The notes below the pieces were generated by a model. That model was not told the origin of the DNA, made no database searches, and saw nothing but the letters and a program-made list of their open reading frames with translations. Of a stretch of 64,000 bases of DNA, positions 10,925 to 47,037 are shown piece by piece. The position numbers and the translations under genes are program-made. The DNA is from Cristatella mucedo (Eukaryota; Bryozoa; Phylactolaemata; Cristatellidae): assembly GCA_009760855.2 (NCBI GenBank), contig WPIO01000155.1:124001-188000 (forward strand), read 5' to 3'. The number at the start of each line of letters is the position of its first letter. The stretch's first letter is position 1.

Positions 10925-11070
10925 AGGATAAATTTAGCAGCATCACCTGTTTTTTGTACAGCGGCAGGAGAGCCTTAGCGGCAATCGCCACCACTTGCAG
11001 TGGATAGCAAAAGATTGCTCGCAGCATGACTCTAATTCAGGACCCGAGTCGTCACGAAGAGCGAGCACCT
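10925..11070 (-). mobile_element. degraded SINE-1 copy
   Basis: The minus strand resembles SINE-1: TTTTTTGTACAGCGGCAGGA, GAGCCTTAGCGGCAATCGCC and CACCACTTGCAGTGG match the body, and the B-box region near 11,035 is degraded. It lacks a clear head, so it is older than the copies at 5,933 and 54,751. Confidence 0.65.
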
Positions 11071-11329
11071 TGCCTCCTAAGCGAAGAACCTGGGGCTTAG
11101 CAGCGGCCTGCGACTGGTCAGAGCGGCTTCTGCACTATTTTCCTACGCCACAAGCTCGGCGCTCGCAGGGGAGCTGACTCCACTGGCCGCAGACGTGAGA
11201 CAAATGCTGCCGGCTCAGAGCAGCGAAGCGCGGTAGCGATTGGTAGGTACAGCGCCAGCCCATACGCCAGCCCATACTTACGCTGGCGGTCGAGGAACGC
11301 GGCAGCAACGAAGAGCGGCCCCTAACTCG

Positions 11330-14140
11330 AAGCAGTCTTTTGAATCAATTGTCTTGGTCTTATCCGAAAAGAAGCTACCGATAGTGGCAGTAGTTTATCG
11401 CCCACCAGGTACCAAATCCTCCTTTATCTCAGATTTCTCCGATCTCATTTCGATTCTGCGTGCAAGAAATCGATCCTTTCTCGTTATGGATGATTTTAAC
11501 GTTCACTTTGATAACTTATCTGACGCTTTCAGCACCGAATTTCGTAAATTGACTGACTCACTGTCTCTTGTGGCTCATGTGCATGGCCTTACTCACATCA
11601 AGGGTCACACACTCGACCAGATTTTTTCATACAACTGCACTTTGTCATCACCAATTATTACCAAATTCTGCTTATCTGACCACATGCAGATCTCATTCAA
11701 TCTACAGTGTGTGCCCACCTCCTCCTCTAAAATAACCTGTGAATCGCGAAACCTCAAGACCCTTGACATCGATGCTGTCCGTGCGAGAATATCTGCTTCA
11801 CCTCTGCTGCTCAGTCCTCCCTCAGATCTGTCATCATCGGTAGATAGCTACAACACGACACTAGCTGACATGCTCGACGAGTTTGCACCTCTGACAAAGC
11901 ACACTGTCCGGCCCCCCCTGCCCAGACGGCCAATGGTATACCACAGACAATAAACTAGCCAGGCCTAGTAAGCGAAAGCTTGAAAAAGCATACAAAAGAT
12001 CTGGACTGACTGTCCATCGACAGGCACATGAAGACTACTGTAGGTCGTACCAATCGATCCTAGCAAAGGCCGAGTCTAGCTTCTACAGAAACATTGTTGA
12101 ATCACAGATGCACAATCCAAAAATGCTGATGTCGACGATAAACCATCTCCTCAACCGCTCCCAGATTAGCTCCTTACTTGATGATCCTAGTGGTGATCTA
12201 GCCGATCGCTTCTCTCGATTCTTTGTGCAAAAGATAGACAAGATCAGGGAATCCATCCCTGCGATGACAAACTCCCCACTAGAATGCTGTTCCTCGGTTC
12301 CTGGCAGCACCTCAATGTCTACGTTTATGCAGGTCACAAGTGATCTAGTCCTAAAGTTCGTATCTCAATCAAAGAAGACAACAAGTCCTCTGGACCCTAT
12401 TCCCACTGTCCTGCTCCTACGTTGCATTGATCTGCTGCTGCCATGCATAACTAACATCATTAATATGTCATTAGCCTCAGGTCATGTCCCAGCATCTTTC
12501 AAAAAATCTGTAGTCATGCCACTTCTCAAGAAAGCGACACTAGACCAAGAGAATTTAAGCAACTACCGCACAGTCTCCCTTCTACCATTCCTATCAAAGA
12601 CACTGGAACGGGTCGTGGCAGACCAGCTAAATTCATATATCGAAACCTCACACCTTGCTAGTAAGTTCCAGTCTGGCTTTAGAGCTAATCACTCCACAGA
12701 GTCAGCATTGCATAAGGTAGACAACGACCTACTTAGGAATGCAGACATGGGTAGAGTATCTCTGCTTGTTTTGCTCGATCTTTCGGCAGCTTTTGATACC
12801 ATCGATCACAAAGTTCTTCTAGAGCACCTCTCATCTTGCCTGGTCATCACTGGCACTGCTCTGCAGTGGTTCAGGTCCTATCTCTGTAGAAGACTCCAGA
12901 GTATTGACGTGAATGGACAAAGATCATCTGACGTACCTCTGAAATATGGGGTTCCTCAGGGCTCCGTGCTAGGTCCGATTCTTTTCACGGTTTATACTCT
13001 TCCTCTTGCTGATGTGATTGTCAAGCACAACTTAGGCTTTCACTTCTATGCGGATGACACTCAGTTGTACCTTTGCTTTGATCCCTCCCAGCCTTCAAGC
13101 ACCTCAAATTCTCTCAACTGACTTGCTGCATGTATTGATGACATCTGCACATGGATGGCAACAAATTTTCTAAAACTAAACGATGATAAAACTAACTTAC
13201 TAGTTATGGGCAAACCCAGAGTGATACACAAGTTTGAAAGGCTGACAATCAAAATTGGCTCTGTCAGCATACCTCCTGTTGAATCAGCTCGAAATCTAGG
13301 TGTCACATTCCAAAGTGACCTTTCGTTAGACGACCAAATCAGCTCCACAGTCAAATCTGCCTATTTTCAGCTTCATAACATTGCTAAAATTCGGGCTCGT
13401 TTAGATAAGAATATTACGTCCAAGTTGGTCCATGCATTCGTGACATCCCGTCTCGACTTCTGCAACTCACTGTTTAATGGCCTACCGGCATGTGAGATCA
13501 GGCGATTGCAGCTGGTGTAAAACTCTGCAGCTAGGCGTGTCTGTCGTGAGCGTCGCAGCTGCCACATCACACCATTTCTCGCCGACCTGCACAGGCCACC
13601 AGTTAAGCAAAGGATTGACTTCAAGTTTCTGTCGCTCACTTTTAGGTCACTTTATTTTTTGGCTCCAGCCTATCTTTCAGATATACTCCCCCATCAGGCC
13701 TAGCATCGTACCACCTGCTTTTCGGAATCCAACAGTCTAAAAATACCCCGTACAAACCTCAAATCCTTTGGAGACCGTGCATTTAGTTCGCTTGCTCCCA
13801 AAGCCTGGAACTCCCTCCCGGCCTGTGTCAGAACATCCCCTGACCTGACCACATTTAAAAGAAACTTAAAAACACACCTATTTAGGACAGCATTTAGTGG
13901 GTCCCTGTGATTCGTCCCTGATGTGCTTATGGGTGCTGACACTGTGCATGCTGCCACTAACCACATTTGCATGCTGACCCTGTGCATGTCATCCCTAACC
14001 ATATTATTCAGTTGTTTGTTTTTCAAGCATGATTTTACTTACCATTCAATTGCATTTCCCTTTGCAGCAAATGTAAAGCGCCTAGAAAGAGATTAAGTTC
14101 TCTGAGGGCGCTTCATCAAGTGCATTATTATTATTAGTAT
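11330..14140 (+). mobile_element. LINE-A, near-complete non-LTR retrotransposon (defective)
   Basis: The most complete LINE-A copy. From about 11,338 it encodes the C-terminal half of an apurinic-type endonuclease (VVYRPPG; MDDFNVH where families normally have GDFN; GHTLDQIF; LSDHM). A linker follows, then a reverse transcriptase with [40 protein letters not shown] and the catalytic FYADD near 13,046, then [12 protein letters not shown] and the conserved C terminus ending before 13,910. The 3' UTR and (ATT)n tail end at about 14,140. A frameshift lies at the C7 run 11,912-11,918 and in-frame stops at 13,119, 13,518 and 13,701, so it cannot encode a full polyprotein. The 5' end appears truncated within the endonuclease. 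L2/CR1-like by motif content. Confidence 0.93.
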
Positions 14141-14154
14141 TACAACTTATTAAA

Positions 14155-14530
14155 CATACTTTCGGATGTCCTTGGATGCTAGTTGAGCCCCAGATTATGA
14201 CGAATGATATTTTTAATTATCATAATTGAGATTCTCAGTGTCCGCTACTAATCTCTAGCTCAGTCGTAAACTTACTAATTTCTATTGACTATATGTCAAA
14301 AGCGACTCGGGAAGTTTTAAGCATCTGCCTCGAAATCGATTCCTGCCTCGTTACGGGCACTTATGAACTGACACCCGTGCTAATTTTGTCTCACTTGGGT
14401 GCCGCATTGTGGTAGGTGATGACCACGATTCCGCTGCGCTTGCGTCCTTCAAACATCGTACTCTGCCTCGCCATTTTGCCATTTCCACCAGCTAAACGTC
14501 ACGTGACCCATCCCAGCGCTGAAGGTGACT
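14155..14530. other. no gene or element recognised
   Basis: AT-rich DNA with no open frame or repeat match I can support. Confidence 0.4.
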
Positions 14531-14534
14531 ACTA

Positions 14535-15800
14535 CTAATAATAATACTAGGGAAGAGGAATGAATCTTTTTGATGCGGCGCTCTAACAGAGCTCGATATG
14601 TATTCAAGCGCTTTACAACTAATTGCAAGAGAATGCATGACCCGACATTTAATTAAATGCAAGATGTCCTCCTTAGGGTGCATGCAAAAGCACCCAAGCA
14701 TTATGCTCAGTCAAATATACTAGAGCTAAAAGGAAGACGCTTGCAGCCACCGGCTAGCAGGACGCTCGGCTATTAGCATAGAGGCAGGCAGAAAAAAGGC
14801 AAGTCCACCGGGATGCTATCGAAAGCATAAGCAGCTCTCGTCCTTAGTTACAACGCGCACAGTTGTGCAACACACTGACACATAAAAGGAATTCACGCGC
14901 CGGCGGAGCAGAGGCGCGGGTAGATTTTTAGCTTCTTTTTTGACCGTCTTCGAATCAGAAGATGACGTTAAGTCTGCCAGTGGCGAGCTCCAAGCATTTA
15001 GAGCATAGTCACTGACGGCCGCGGTCTCCTAGGGATTCGAAGTTGGTGAGGGGTGTAAACAATCGACCGGAGTTAGAGCGGTGGATACCAGGTCTGATGT
15101 CGAACAAATTCAGATTGGGAGGCCGGAACAAGAGAAAACTTGCAAGCGACAGAATTTTTTAGTCGATACCCTACTTCACAAGTATAGATCGGAGAGCGAT
15201 AGATAGTGTCAAGTGGCCGTTGCAACCCTTACAGCAGGTAATCCTGGCTGCCGAGTTTTGAACAAACTCTAAGCGTTTTGATGCAGGGGGGCAGGGGGAG
15301 ACCTACAAGAGGCGAGTGTGAGAAGTCGAGTCGAGATGTCTCGCATTCACGGACCAGCTTGGGCTGTGGTGTCAATCTAAGCAACTGCCAAATTTTTCAA
15401 TGTAACACATTTGAAAGTAGGCAGACTTGAATGTAAAGCTGACGTGCTTATTAAGAGACAAGTCATTTTAGAGAAGGACGCTCAGATTTCTTGCTGAGGC
15501 TAGTGGTGATTCACCACAGGTCGAGATGATTTGGTGAGTCAGTCTTTAAAGTTTCCGAGTAAAACTTTGTTTGCCTATTATTAGTGCGTTGATTTGAAGT
15601 TATTCAATTTTAGACAGTTTAGCTTCAATCTAAGTGCGAATATCAGCAACGGATTCTGTCAGGTAGCTAAGGGAGTTTGAGACACTTAAAGGCTGACCAC
15701 GATCAAAGCACACGTGCAGCTGCGTGCGTGTCGTATACACGAAAACGAAAGTTTAGCTTGCGATGAGCGATTACAATAACAAAAGAAAGAGGATAAATTG
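14535..15800 (-). mobile_element. LINE-D, older L2-like relative
   Basis: The minus strand reads, through many frameshifts, the same order of blocks as LINE-A. There is a YADD-like region and CFDRGQP (about 15,700), an N-terminal-of-tail block near 15,560, CNS/LPAS-like sequence near 15,300 and the FGDRA...NSL block at about 15,000. A distinct tail at 14,535-14,660 (GCGCTTTACAACTAATTGCA instead of GCAAATGTAAAGCGC) follows. The different tail marks it as a separate family. Confidence 0.7.
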
Positions 15801-15825
15801 TTAAAGAAAGTGGGCTTAGGCAGTT

Positions 15826-15905
15826 TAAAATAATAATAATAACAATTGTATAGCAGCCTCAGAGAACTAAATCCTGTTCTAGCCACTATACGTATTTACG
15901 AGCTT
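15826..15905 (-). mobile_element. solo LINE tail (diverged)
   Basis: (AATAA)n then GCAGCCTCAGAGAACTAAAT and CTGTTCTAGCCACTATACG, a diverged reverse complement of the LINE terminal signature. Confidence 0.55.
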
Positions 15906-15935
15906 TGGACGTTCCACACGTTAAATGCTCACTGG

Positions 15936-15973
15936 ATATATATATATAACGATTTATTGAAGATTTTTAACTA

Positions 15974-16032
<59 letters not shown>
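15936..16032. repeat. (TA)n microsatellite
   Basis: A short TA run at 15,936-15,948, then ~58 bp of near-perfect TA at 15,974-16,032 directly abutting a sharp change to GC-rich DNA. Confidence 0.95.
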
Positions 16033-16035
<3 letters not shown>

Positions 16036-16870
16036 TAGGCGGCGGTGCCCTGTCCTGCTGGGCTCGAGCGTGCTACCCGGACCTCCAGGTTCCGGAACAG
16101 GGACCGCACGGCTTCCAAGCCGGTAATTGCGTCGGAGACGCAGTGCTCACTTTATGCCATCCTCTTCGCGAGTGGGATGCCGAGATCAGTCAGGCAAGCT
16201 TCATTGTTTGGCCACCAGCTGTCGAGAGCCCCGACCACGAAGGGCCTCACCAATGCCGACAGGTAGGCGGAACGCGGAATATGCAAGCCATAGCGGTGAG
16301 CGTGATGTCCAGCTCCACCCGGACCTTGGATACTTGTTGCCTTGCGTGCGTCACCGCATCGCCGTAGCACGCCTGCACCCATCTAGATGCATAACTCGGC
16401 GAGACCGGGAGCGTCCTACACCACAACTTGTCAGCCAATTTTTTTACCCAAGAGCCTTGGTGAACTCTCGTCACCGCACATCCGGCCATAACCACAGGTC
16501 AGTCCCCGACTCAGCCGGCGACCACACCACGCCACGGCCGCCCCGTCCAAGCCAACCGAACCTAGCTTGTAACAATCGCACGGCACAGCTTGTAAACGTC
16601 CTGGGGTATGCCCGATTCCTAACGGCAGCCCCTGACAGTATGCCCAGGCGCGCTTGGTACACTAACCGCCAGGCCCGGAACGACAGGCCGTGGTCATGGA
16701 GCGACTATGGGTGGCGAATCTGTCCGTGGCCAGGCAGCGCCCGACCCTGCCCTGTGCAGGTTGGGCCGCCAAAGCACGGTCTTTCACAAGCCTGGCGAAC
16801 TCCAGCAGCTTTGCGATGACCACTCGCGGCACGACCAGCGCTTGATGCAGTCAGGGTCGTGGACAGTATA
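16033..16870 (-). pseudogene. GC-rich block, possible RT C-terminal relic
   Basis: This ~840-bp block is much more GC-rich than its surroundings and starts abruptly at the TA microsatellite. The best minus-strand reading includes VRPFVVGALDSWWPNNEACL followed by DLGIPLAKRM and, after a stop, CVSDAITGLEAVRSLF. That resembles the C-terminal tail of R2/CRE-like or other non-L2 reverse transcriptases found in invertebrates. Stops and frameshifts are frequent. The resemblance is from family memory only; a GC-rich host fragment cannot be excluded. Confidence 0.35.
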
Positions 16871-17024
16871 TACAATTTGGTTTCAATCGGTCTCTAATCT
16901 CTGAATTCTCTCACTGAGATTAGACCTAAACCGTTCTAACGCTGAGCCTGAGAGTCCCAAAAGAAGACAGGTGCTCAGCAATTAAATGGCATCTAAATTT
17001 AGAAGATTTAACTTCATCATTTAT

Positions 17025-17085
17025 ACAACGGACGGCAGAGCCTGGCGCCTACCGCTTGCAGTGGGCAGGCAATAAAGCCTGTTTC
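17025..17085 (-). mobile_element. SINE-1 body remnant
   Basis: Short match to the minus-strand SINE-1 body (GGCAGAGCCTGGCGCCTACC, CCGCTTGCAGTGGGCA). The head is lost. Confidence 0.5.
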
Positions 17086-17089
17086 AGTA

Positions 17090-18035
17090 ATAGAGCCCCC
17101 ACGAGCTGGTTTATTAAGTAAGAGCACGCAAAGCTTATGCTAAAACCTAGAGAAGGATTTCGTAATTAATTGTTTCAGAAGATGTAGATAGGTCCAGCAC
17201 TTTAAAAGACGAGACTCCACCTACGTTAGTCTTATTGTAAGGTGGCGCTCTGACAGCAAATAAGCGTCGGTACAGAAACACCTTCGTGTCCGAGAACAAC
17301 TGTATATTTTGGTTCGCAGTGCGACGTATCACGACCCGTCCTCTGCTGCGCCCACGTTCTCACTGCCGCCTTCTCTGCAGGCCGTGACTCATCCCCGTAA
17401 AACGTCAACTCATTAAACCATTACCCATATAAACCATAAAACCCGCAATAAACCATAAAACCGCAGTTATGACTCTGCGATCCTCGCCAGTTTCCAGTAG
17501 CGGCATGCCGCGCGCAACGATCTGAGACTTGAAGCTCGCAATACGCGAAGGATAACGACACAGCGCACGATATCCTCCACGCTGTGCGAACAGAGAAACA
17601 CCGTCATAGAAAAAGCGGAAACAATAGCCTTCATATTACGATCAAAACCGCACGTGACGTCGTCCGGCTTACAGCTGCTCGTGCTCTGCCTTAGGACTCG
17701 CCGACCGGCCGAACGTTTCTTCAAGAGAGCGATTACTTGAAGGAAGTGATTGCGGCCAGGCCCTTGCCTTATATAATGGCAAGGTCGCAAGTCATACAAG
17801 ATTCCCATTCATGCATGAACATAAATCTCGCTGGTCACGAGCCTTGGCTCTTACCGGCTATTACATAAGCGGCTCACCGCTAGCCGTGAGACAAGGTTCA
17901 GTCACCAGTGTTCGTCGCGCGCGCGTCAGCTGAGACAGGCGCCATCACGAGCGTTGTGTTTGGCGGCCTCGTTCTATTCGGACGTGGAGGCTGCACCGCG
18001 TTCGTAACACATTATGCCTGAAGCAATGCTGACAC
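17090..18035. other. no gene or element recognised
   Basis: A minus frame of 113 codons (17,808-17,467) has no motif I recognise. A small ATAAACCATAAAACC-type direct repeat occurs at 17,428-17,465. Confidence 0.4.
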
Positions 18036-18037
18036 TG

Positions 18038-19210
18038 TGGGTTGATTTGTTATGAAGCCTCAGTGGAACTTACTTGCTAGGTTTAAGCTTGGCATTAGGA
18101 TTTAATTGGTCAGCTATTACTCGTTCCAGAGCCTTCGATAGGAACGGTAGTAGGTTGACTGGGCTGAGGCTGCTTAAGGGCAAATTTCGAAAAAAAACGG
18201 GAGAAATTGTGTTCAAAAACCGAATATTTGCTTATGGTACCTTTCAAAAGACAGACATGTTGGAAATTGGATCTGAAGTTTTTAAAATGTCCATATTTAA
18301 GGGCAAATTGCTACGCTAGCAATGTCTAATTCGGGTGCCACTGGAAGCGAAATGGCCAGAAATGATAAATTCACCGATCTTTGCATCATAAGTGACATGC
18401 CCTGGCTTGCTGAAACTAGCTACATTGAGGTAAATGTTCGCAGCTTGTTGGGGTGCATGCTTGTGTGACTTGTAACCATCTTCATTTATTATACAGCTTC
18501 CCGCCTTGTATATTCCACAACTCGGCCAAAACTTAACAGGGCAGTTTGAGATTTGACATTCGAGTTCGGCTAAGCTGGAGGATCAGTGCAGGATTTATTA
18601 GTGATTTTGGTTCGACCAGTATCGATATTCACACCCACAATTGCAGAAGATAAAGCTCTAGGCTGTTTTATGACTTTCATAGCAATACTTATTCAACCAA
18701 AATCAAAACTAAACTTCTTCGGGGATTTACAAGCACATGTAAACTCGCATTTAAAATTTAACGTTTATCTGTTGAAGACTCGCCATTTTATTGCGTAGGC
18801 TATGCAGGGCAGCCTCGTCGAGCAGCCTGAGTCGGAGCCGGGGGTGGGGGGCAATTGCCCTCTGACCCCTGGAGAGAGCCAAGTACTTAAATCCTTGGAC
18901 AAATGTGTCCATGCCAAAGGGGGCTGTAGCTGTGCGGAGACGCGATGGGAAAGAGGCGAAAATATTGTCAATTTTTTCATGAACGGTTTTAATGTGCTAC
19001 CTACGTCATTACGCCTGAAGGAGCCAGCAGCTTCTTTGCCCCTCCCCCAACCTGAAAATCCGGGCTCCGCCGCCGCCTCTGGCAGCAGGTAATATAGGCA
19101 GCTCAGGAAGAGATCCGGAGGCTTGGGGTTTTGAGAACTAAAAGTCTTCTCAAACTGGGAGATTAACTTTGAGATAGTCAATGCAGGGGCAGAATTAAAA
19201 TTGAACGTCG
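18038..19210 (-). mobile_element. decayed L2-like LINE (linker and N-terminal RT)
   Basis: On the minus strand, 19,000-18,880 reads EKIDNIFASFPSRL and ATAPFGMDTFVQGF, the linker just before RT. At 18,180-18,040 it reads an RT block related to PFLSKALERVIADQ (compare the minus-strand block at 48,612-48,540). The order matches a single element whose middle has decayed. The tail is missing. Confidence 0.5.
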
Positions 19211-20270
19211 ATGAAGCCATGGAGAACTAGACGAAGACTCTAGGGTGGATTTTTTCCTAGAGTGAAGTTTTCCTCGAAGCTCATAGTTTTTTTTAGTGGA
19301 CGTCTTCACCAAATATCTAGTCTTGTATTTTGGTGCAATTACACTCCATTGGCGCTCGTTGGAAAAGAATCTGGTGGCTCGGCAGCCAATGCCTACCGTC
19401 GTCACACATGAGCATGTGCAGTGTTGCTGTCGCTCTTAAAAGCCGCGGCAATTAAGATGACGTCATTCTGGACAGTCTCACAAAGCGAACGGTTGGTTCG
19501 TCGTGGTTCGTTCCTGGTATTTAGGAGGTTTCACGTCGCGCAACAAAGAAAAGGAGGAAGCACAGCCTGTGCGAAGGATGGTCTAGAAAGGGATTGCAGC
19601 GGAACTAGCCTCACGTGACTTCGGGAAGTGGCTGGAAGGGGACGCTGGGAGAAGGAACGAGTCAGTAGCGCGAGAAAGGATAAATGGAGCGAAAGACTCG
19701 TGGTAGTTCGACGTTGCCAGTCTAGAGCCTGCCAAGCGACAGCTTTTCTCGCCACCATTCCTGAGCACAAGAAAACGATAAGCTAGTCTGTAGATGCTCG
19801 AAGCGTGTGCATCAGTTCGGCTGGCTATGAACGAGTCAAGCCATGATCCGTTTAAGCGGTCGGAGTAAGAGTTTTTCATTCGCATTCGTTAATCAGCAGC
19901 CTCCGCCGCTGCTTCAGCGAAAATGAGATTTCTGGCGAGTTTCCTGGATTAAAGATAGGTCCCCTCAGCAATCCCGTTTAATTGTAACTTGTAGAGGCTT
20001 GTGGGAAGTTTTGGCCGGATTGCCCGAGAACCTATTTCAAAGGTCAAGCCTATGGATAGCCAGCGAGCGCCGGCGACGAAGTCTACAGCTGGCCACGCCC
20101 ATCGCGATGGGCAGCTGTCCTCGATTGATGAGGAGAAACGTTAGACTTGGCTGAAAGCATGACAGGAAGCGTGGTGGAGGAGGTAGCGAGCAAAGTCTCA
20201 AGAGTCCGTCTGGCCGTTCACTCGCGCCTCGTTCTCACGCGAAAAGTGATCTCGTTCTCCCAGCTGCCAC
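19211..20270. other. no gene recognised, GC-rich upstream DNA
   Basis: Only short frames. A perfect cAMP-response-type palindrome TGACGTCA lies at 19,458-19,465, about 1.7 kb upstream of the ZNF839-like start codon. Its use is unproven. Confidence 0.35.
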
Positions 20271-20500
20271 TCCTACTGACGTCTTGCGAGCAAGTGATGC
20301 CTTTCGACGCGGTTTGCGAATCGCGGTGCAGCATTTACACGCACTACGTCGACTGCTCTCCTCGTGCGCAGCCAAGCTTCTCGCTCGAGATGAAGTCCGT
20401 TGGCTACAGTATACCTACCGGAGACGGCTCAGCCTTTGAGTGCGCCTTCGAGAGCTTTCCTGCGTGGCACCCACTTAGTCTCGCGTGGCTTTGCTTGAGC
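20270..20500 (+). mobile_element. LINE-B-like C-terminal relic
   Basis: An open + strand frame (from 20,147) contains SFSLEMKSVGYSIPTGDG and FECAFESFPAWHP. These align block by block with the LINE-B C terminus at 62,040-62,140 (SLLRERKSVGYRMRTESR, CECAIQNSPAYHP). An old, GC-enriched relic of a LINE-B relative rather than a host gene. Confidence 0.55.
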
Positions 20501-20737
20501 TACAGGCGGAAATGCATCCCTCAGATAGCGGGCCTGCCCTAACCCCCAAGGCACCAACTAGCACAAACCCTCAAGATGCGAAAAGAGCTTCAGCTTCCCG
20601 AAGGTTTTGTGAGGATGCGGGGGGGGGGGCTCTCGGGACTGCAGCTATATGGTGATATGTGGAACGCGACAAGTGAGTAGCCAGTGCTTCGAGGCGTACT
20701 GACACAGCTACGCCGGGCTATACAACCGGTTCTACGA

Positions 20738-20846
20738 CCGTCCGATCGTGCTTCCTTTTGCAGAAAATGTAAAGCGCAAAGAAATAGATTGAGTTCTCTG
20801 AGGGCGCTTTATCAAGTGCGTTATTACTATTATTATTACGACGGCG
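20738..20846 (+). mobile_element. solo LINE-A 3' tail near the ZNF839-like promoter
   Basis: AAATGTAAAGCGCAAAGAAA, GATTGAGTTCTCTGAGGGCG and CTTTATCAAGTGCGTTATTA with a short (ATT)n end. A ~110-bp terminal LINE fragment about 300 bp upstream of the ZNF839-like start codon. Confidence 0.85.
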
Positions 20847-21140
20847 CGGAGCTGGCAAGGGCGGGGCAGAGGGGCGGGCGCTTGCAGCGGGACTGGGCGG
20901 GCGACCGACCACCGGATGCGTTATTGTCACGTGAGAGGATCCGAACCTTCCTCCACGCAGTCGAGCGGTCTCTTGAAGTTCGCGCCAAAGTCTTGGTTAT
21001 CTCGGCCTTCTGCTGGGTAGCGACTTCCGTGTGCCGTTAAAGTCTTTACTGATATGTGGAATCCCGCGTAACGCTATTCCGACGATTATCAGGTGAGCCG
21101 CGCGCTATTTTATCGGTATTGTGTCACCGGCCGGCCAGCC

Positions 21141-45881
<24,741 letters not shown>

Positions 45882-46180
45882 CGACAGGCAGAGGCATCCC
45901 GGCAGCAGCTGCGACCAGTCCAGCTTTGTTTGACCTGTCTTGTTTGCACTTTTTCTGGCAGAGCACACCCACTGCTCGCGCAAACGGTATCGTGCCGTGC
46001 GCAGCCATTAGAAGCACAGTGGCTGCCCGGAGGTGTCGATATTTCTGCCTGACACGGTAGACACTGCTCGCTATATTTGCAAGTTGTAGCGGCTGTATCC
46101 CTATGGGAGGATGCCACTTGCAGTCTTCATCGTTTATAAATAGGATATGGAGCGTGGCTGCGCTTCTCGAGAGCCGATTA

Positions 46181-46219
46181 AATAAACAGCTCGTTTTGAG
46201 CCCATGACAGTGAAATAAA
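46181..46219 (+). promoter_or_regulatory. two poly(A) signals of the ZNF839-like gene
   Basis: AATAAA at 46,181-46,186 and again at 46,214-46,219, about 300 bp after the stop codon, each followed by T/G-rich DNA. They set a plausible 3' UTR end near 46,235. Confidence 0.7.
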
Positions 46220-46221
46220 GC

Positions 46222-46800
46222 TGGTGTCAGTATTCTAAATTCAATCGTAGTAAGCCTTGTGCGTTGTCAGCGCAGTGACTGCACAGGCGATACCTTGAAG
46301 GTTTCGGACAGCAGTTGAGCTAGCCTGGCAGCCAAGCTTTGCACTGACTGTAAGTAGCAAAAATGCAGCTTCCTTCCGGTACACCCAGATGCATATATGA
46401 AGCAGCTCAACATCTTGTCATCTCGTACTCCCTTGCACTAAATTGAAATCTTTTGGTGATGAGCTTTTAACTTTACTCCTATGTGCAAAAAGTCGGGACC
46501 TTGCTTCCGGCAGTGGTCACTGCAGTCTATGTATGACCTTGAATCGTTTTGAGTCTCAGCTAACGATGCATCTGTTCCGGTCAGGCTTTCCTTTAGCCCA
46601 ATTGAACTTGTCTTTTTTGTTCCAGTTAGCTTTGCGTGAGTTCCTGTGTTCGATTCATTGCGTGTTACTAGCCTGAGGTTTTACTAACCAGTCGCCTGAT
46701 CGTCATGTTTGCTTTACCATGGCGACTTAAGTATGATACCTGCTTGCTTGTTCATTCTTGATGTCGCACATATCACTAACCCCGTGTGTTTAAGGCACCT
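46222..46800. other. no gene or element recognised
   Basis: Intergenic sequence downstream of the ZNF839-like gene; only short frames. Confidence 0.4.
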
Positions 46801-46803
46801 CTA

Positions 46804-46852
46804 TGGAGATTAAGTTATATTACAGTGCTCGTAAGCATCTTTCGTTTTTTTA
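46804..46852 (+). repeat. source copy of a 45-bp duplicated segment
   Basis: GATTAAGTTATATTACAGTG through TTCGTTTTTTTA (46,808-46,852) reappears without change inside a LINE-A at 47,455-47,499. The similarity begins at TGG in both places, with one mismatch before GATT. Confidence 0.95.
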
Positions 46853-46861
46853 TGATCCACC

Positions 46862-46867
<6 letters not shown>

Positions 46868-46900
<33 letters not shown>

Positions 46901-46920
46901 ATATGTGTGCGTGCGTGCGT
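46868..46920. repeat. (TG)n microsatellite
   Basis: About 28 bp of GT repeats, then GTACATATGTGTGCGTGCGT. Confidence 0.9.
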
Positions 46921-47037
46921 ATTTATTATTATAGTCACCTAACGCCAGATGAAGCCCTTGAATTCCTGCCCACCTACCGTGTCAAGAGACTTGACATAGG
47001 TAGTCGGTCATTACAAAGGATCATCTTGATCTTAAGT

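Noticed and set aside
16127..16819. 230-codon + frame as a possible gene
   Set aside because: Pro/Arg-rich translation with no motif in GC-rich DNA; the minus strand gives a better, though weak, retroelement-like reading.
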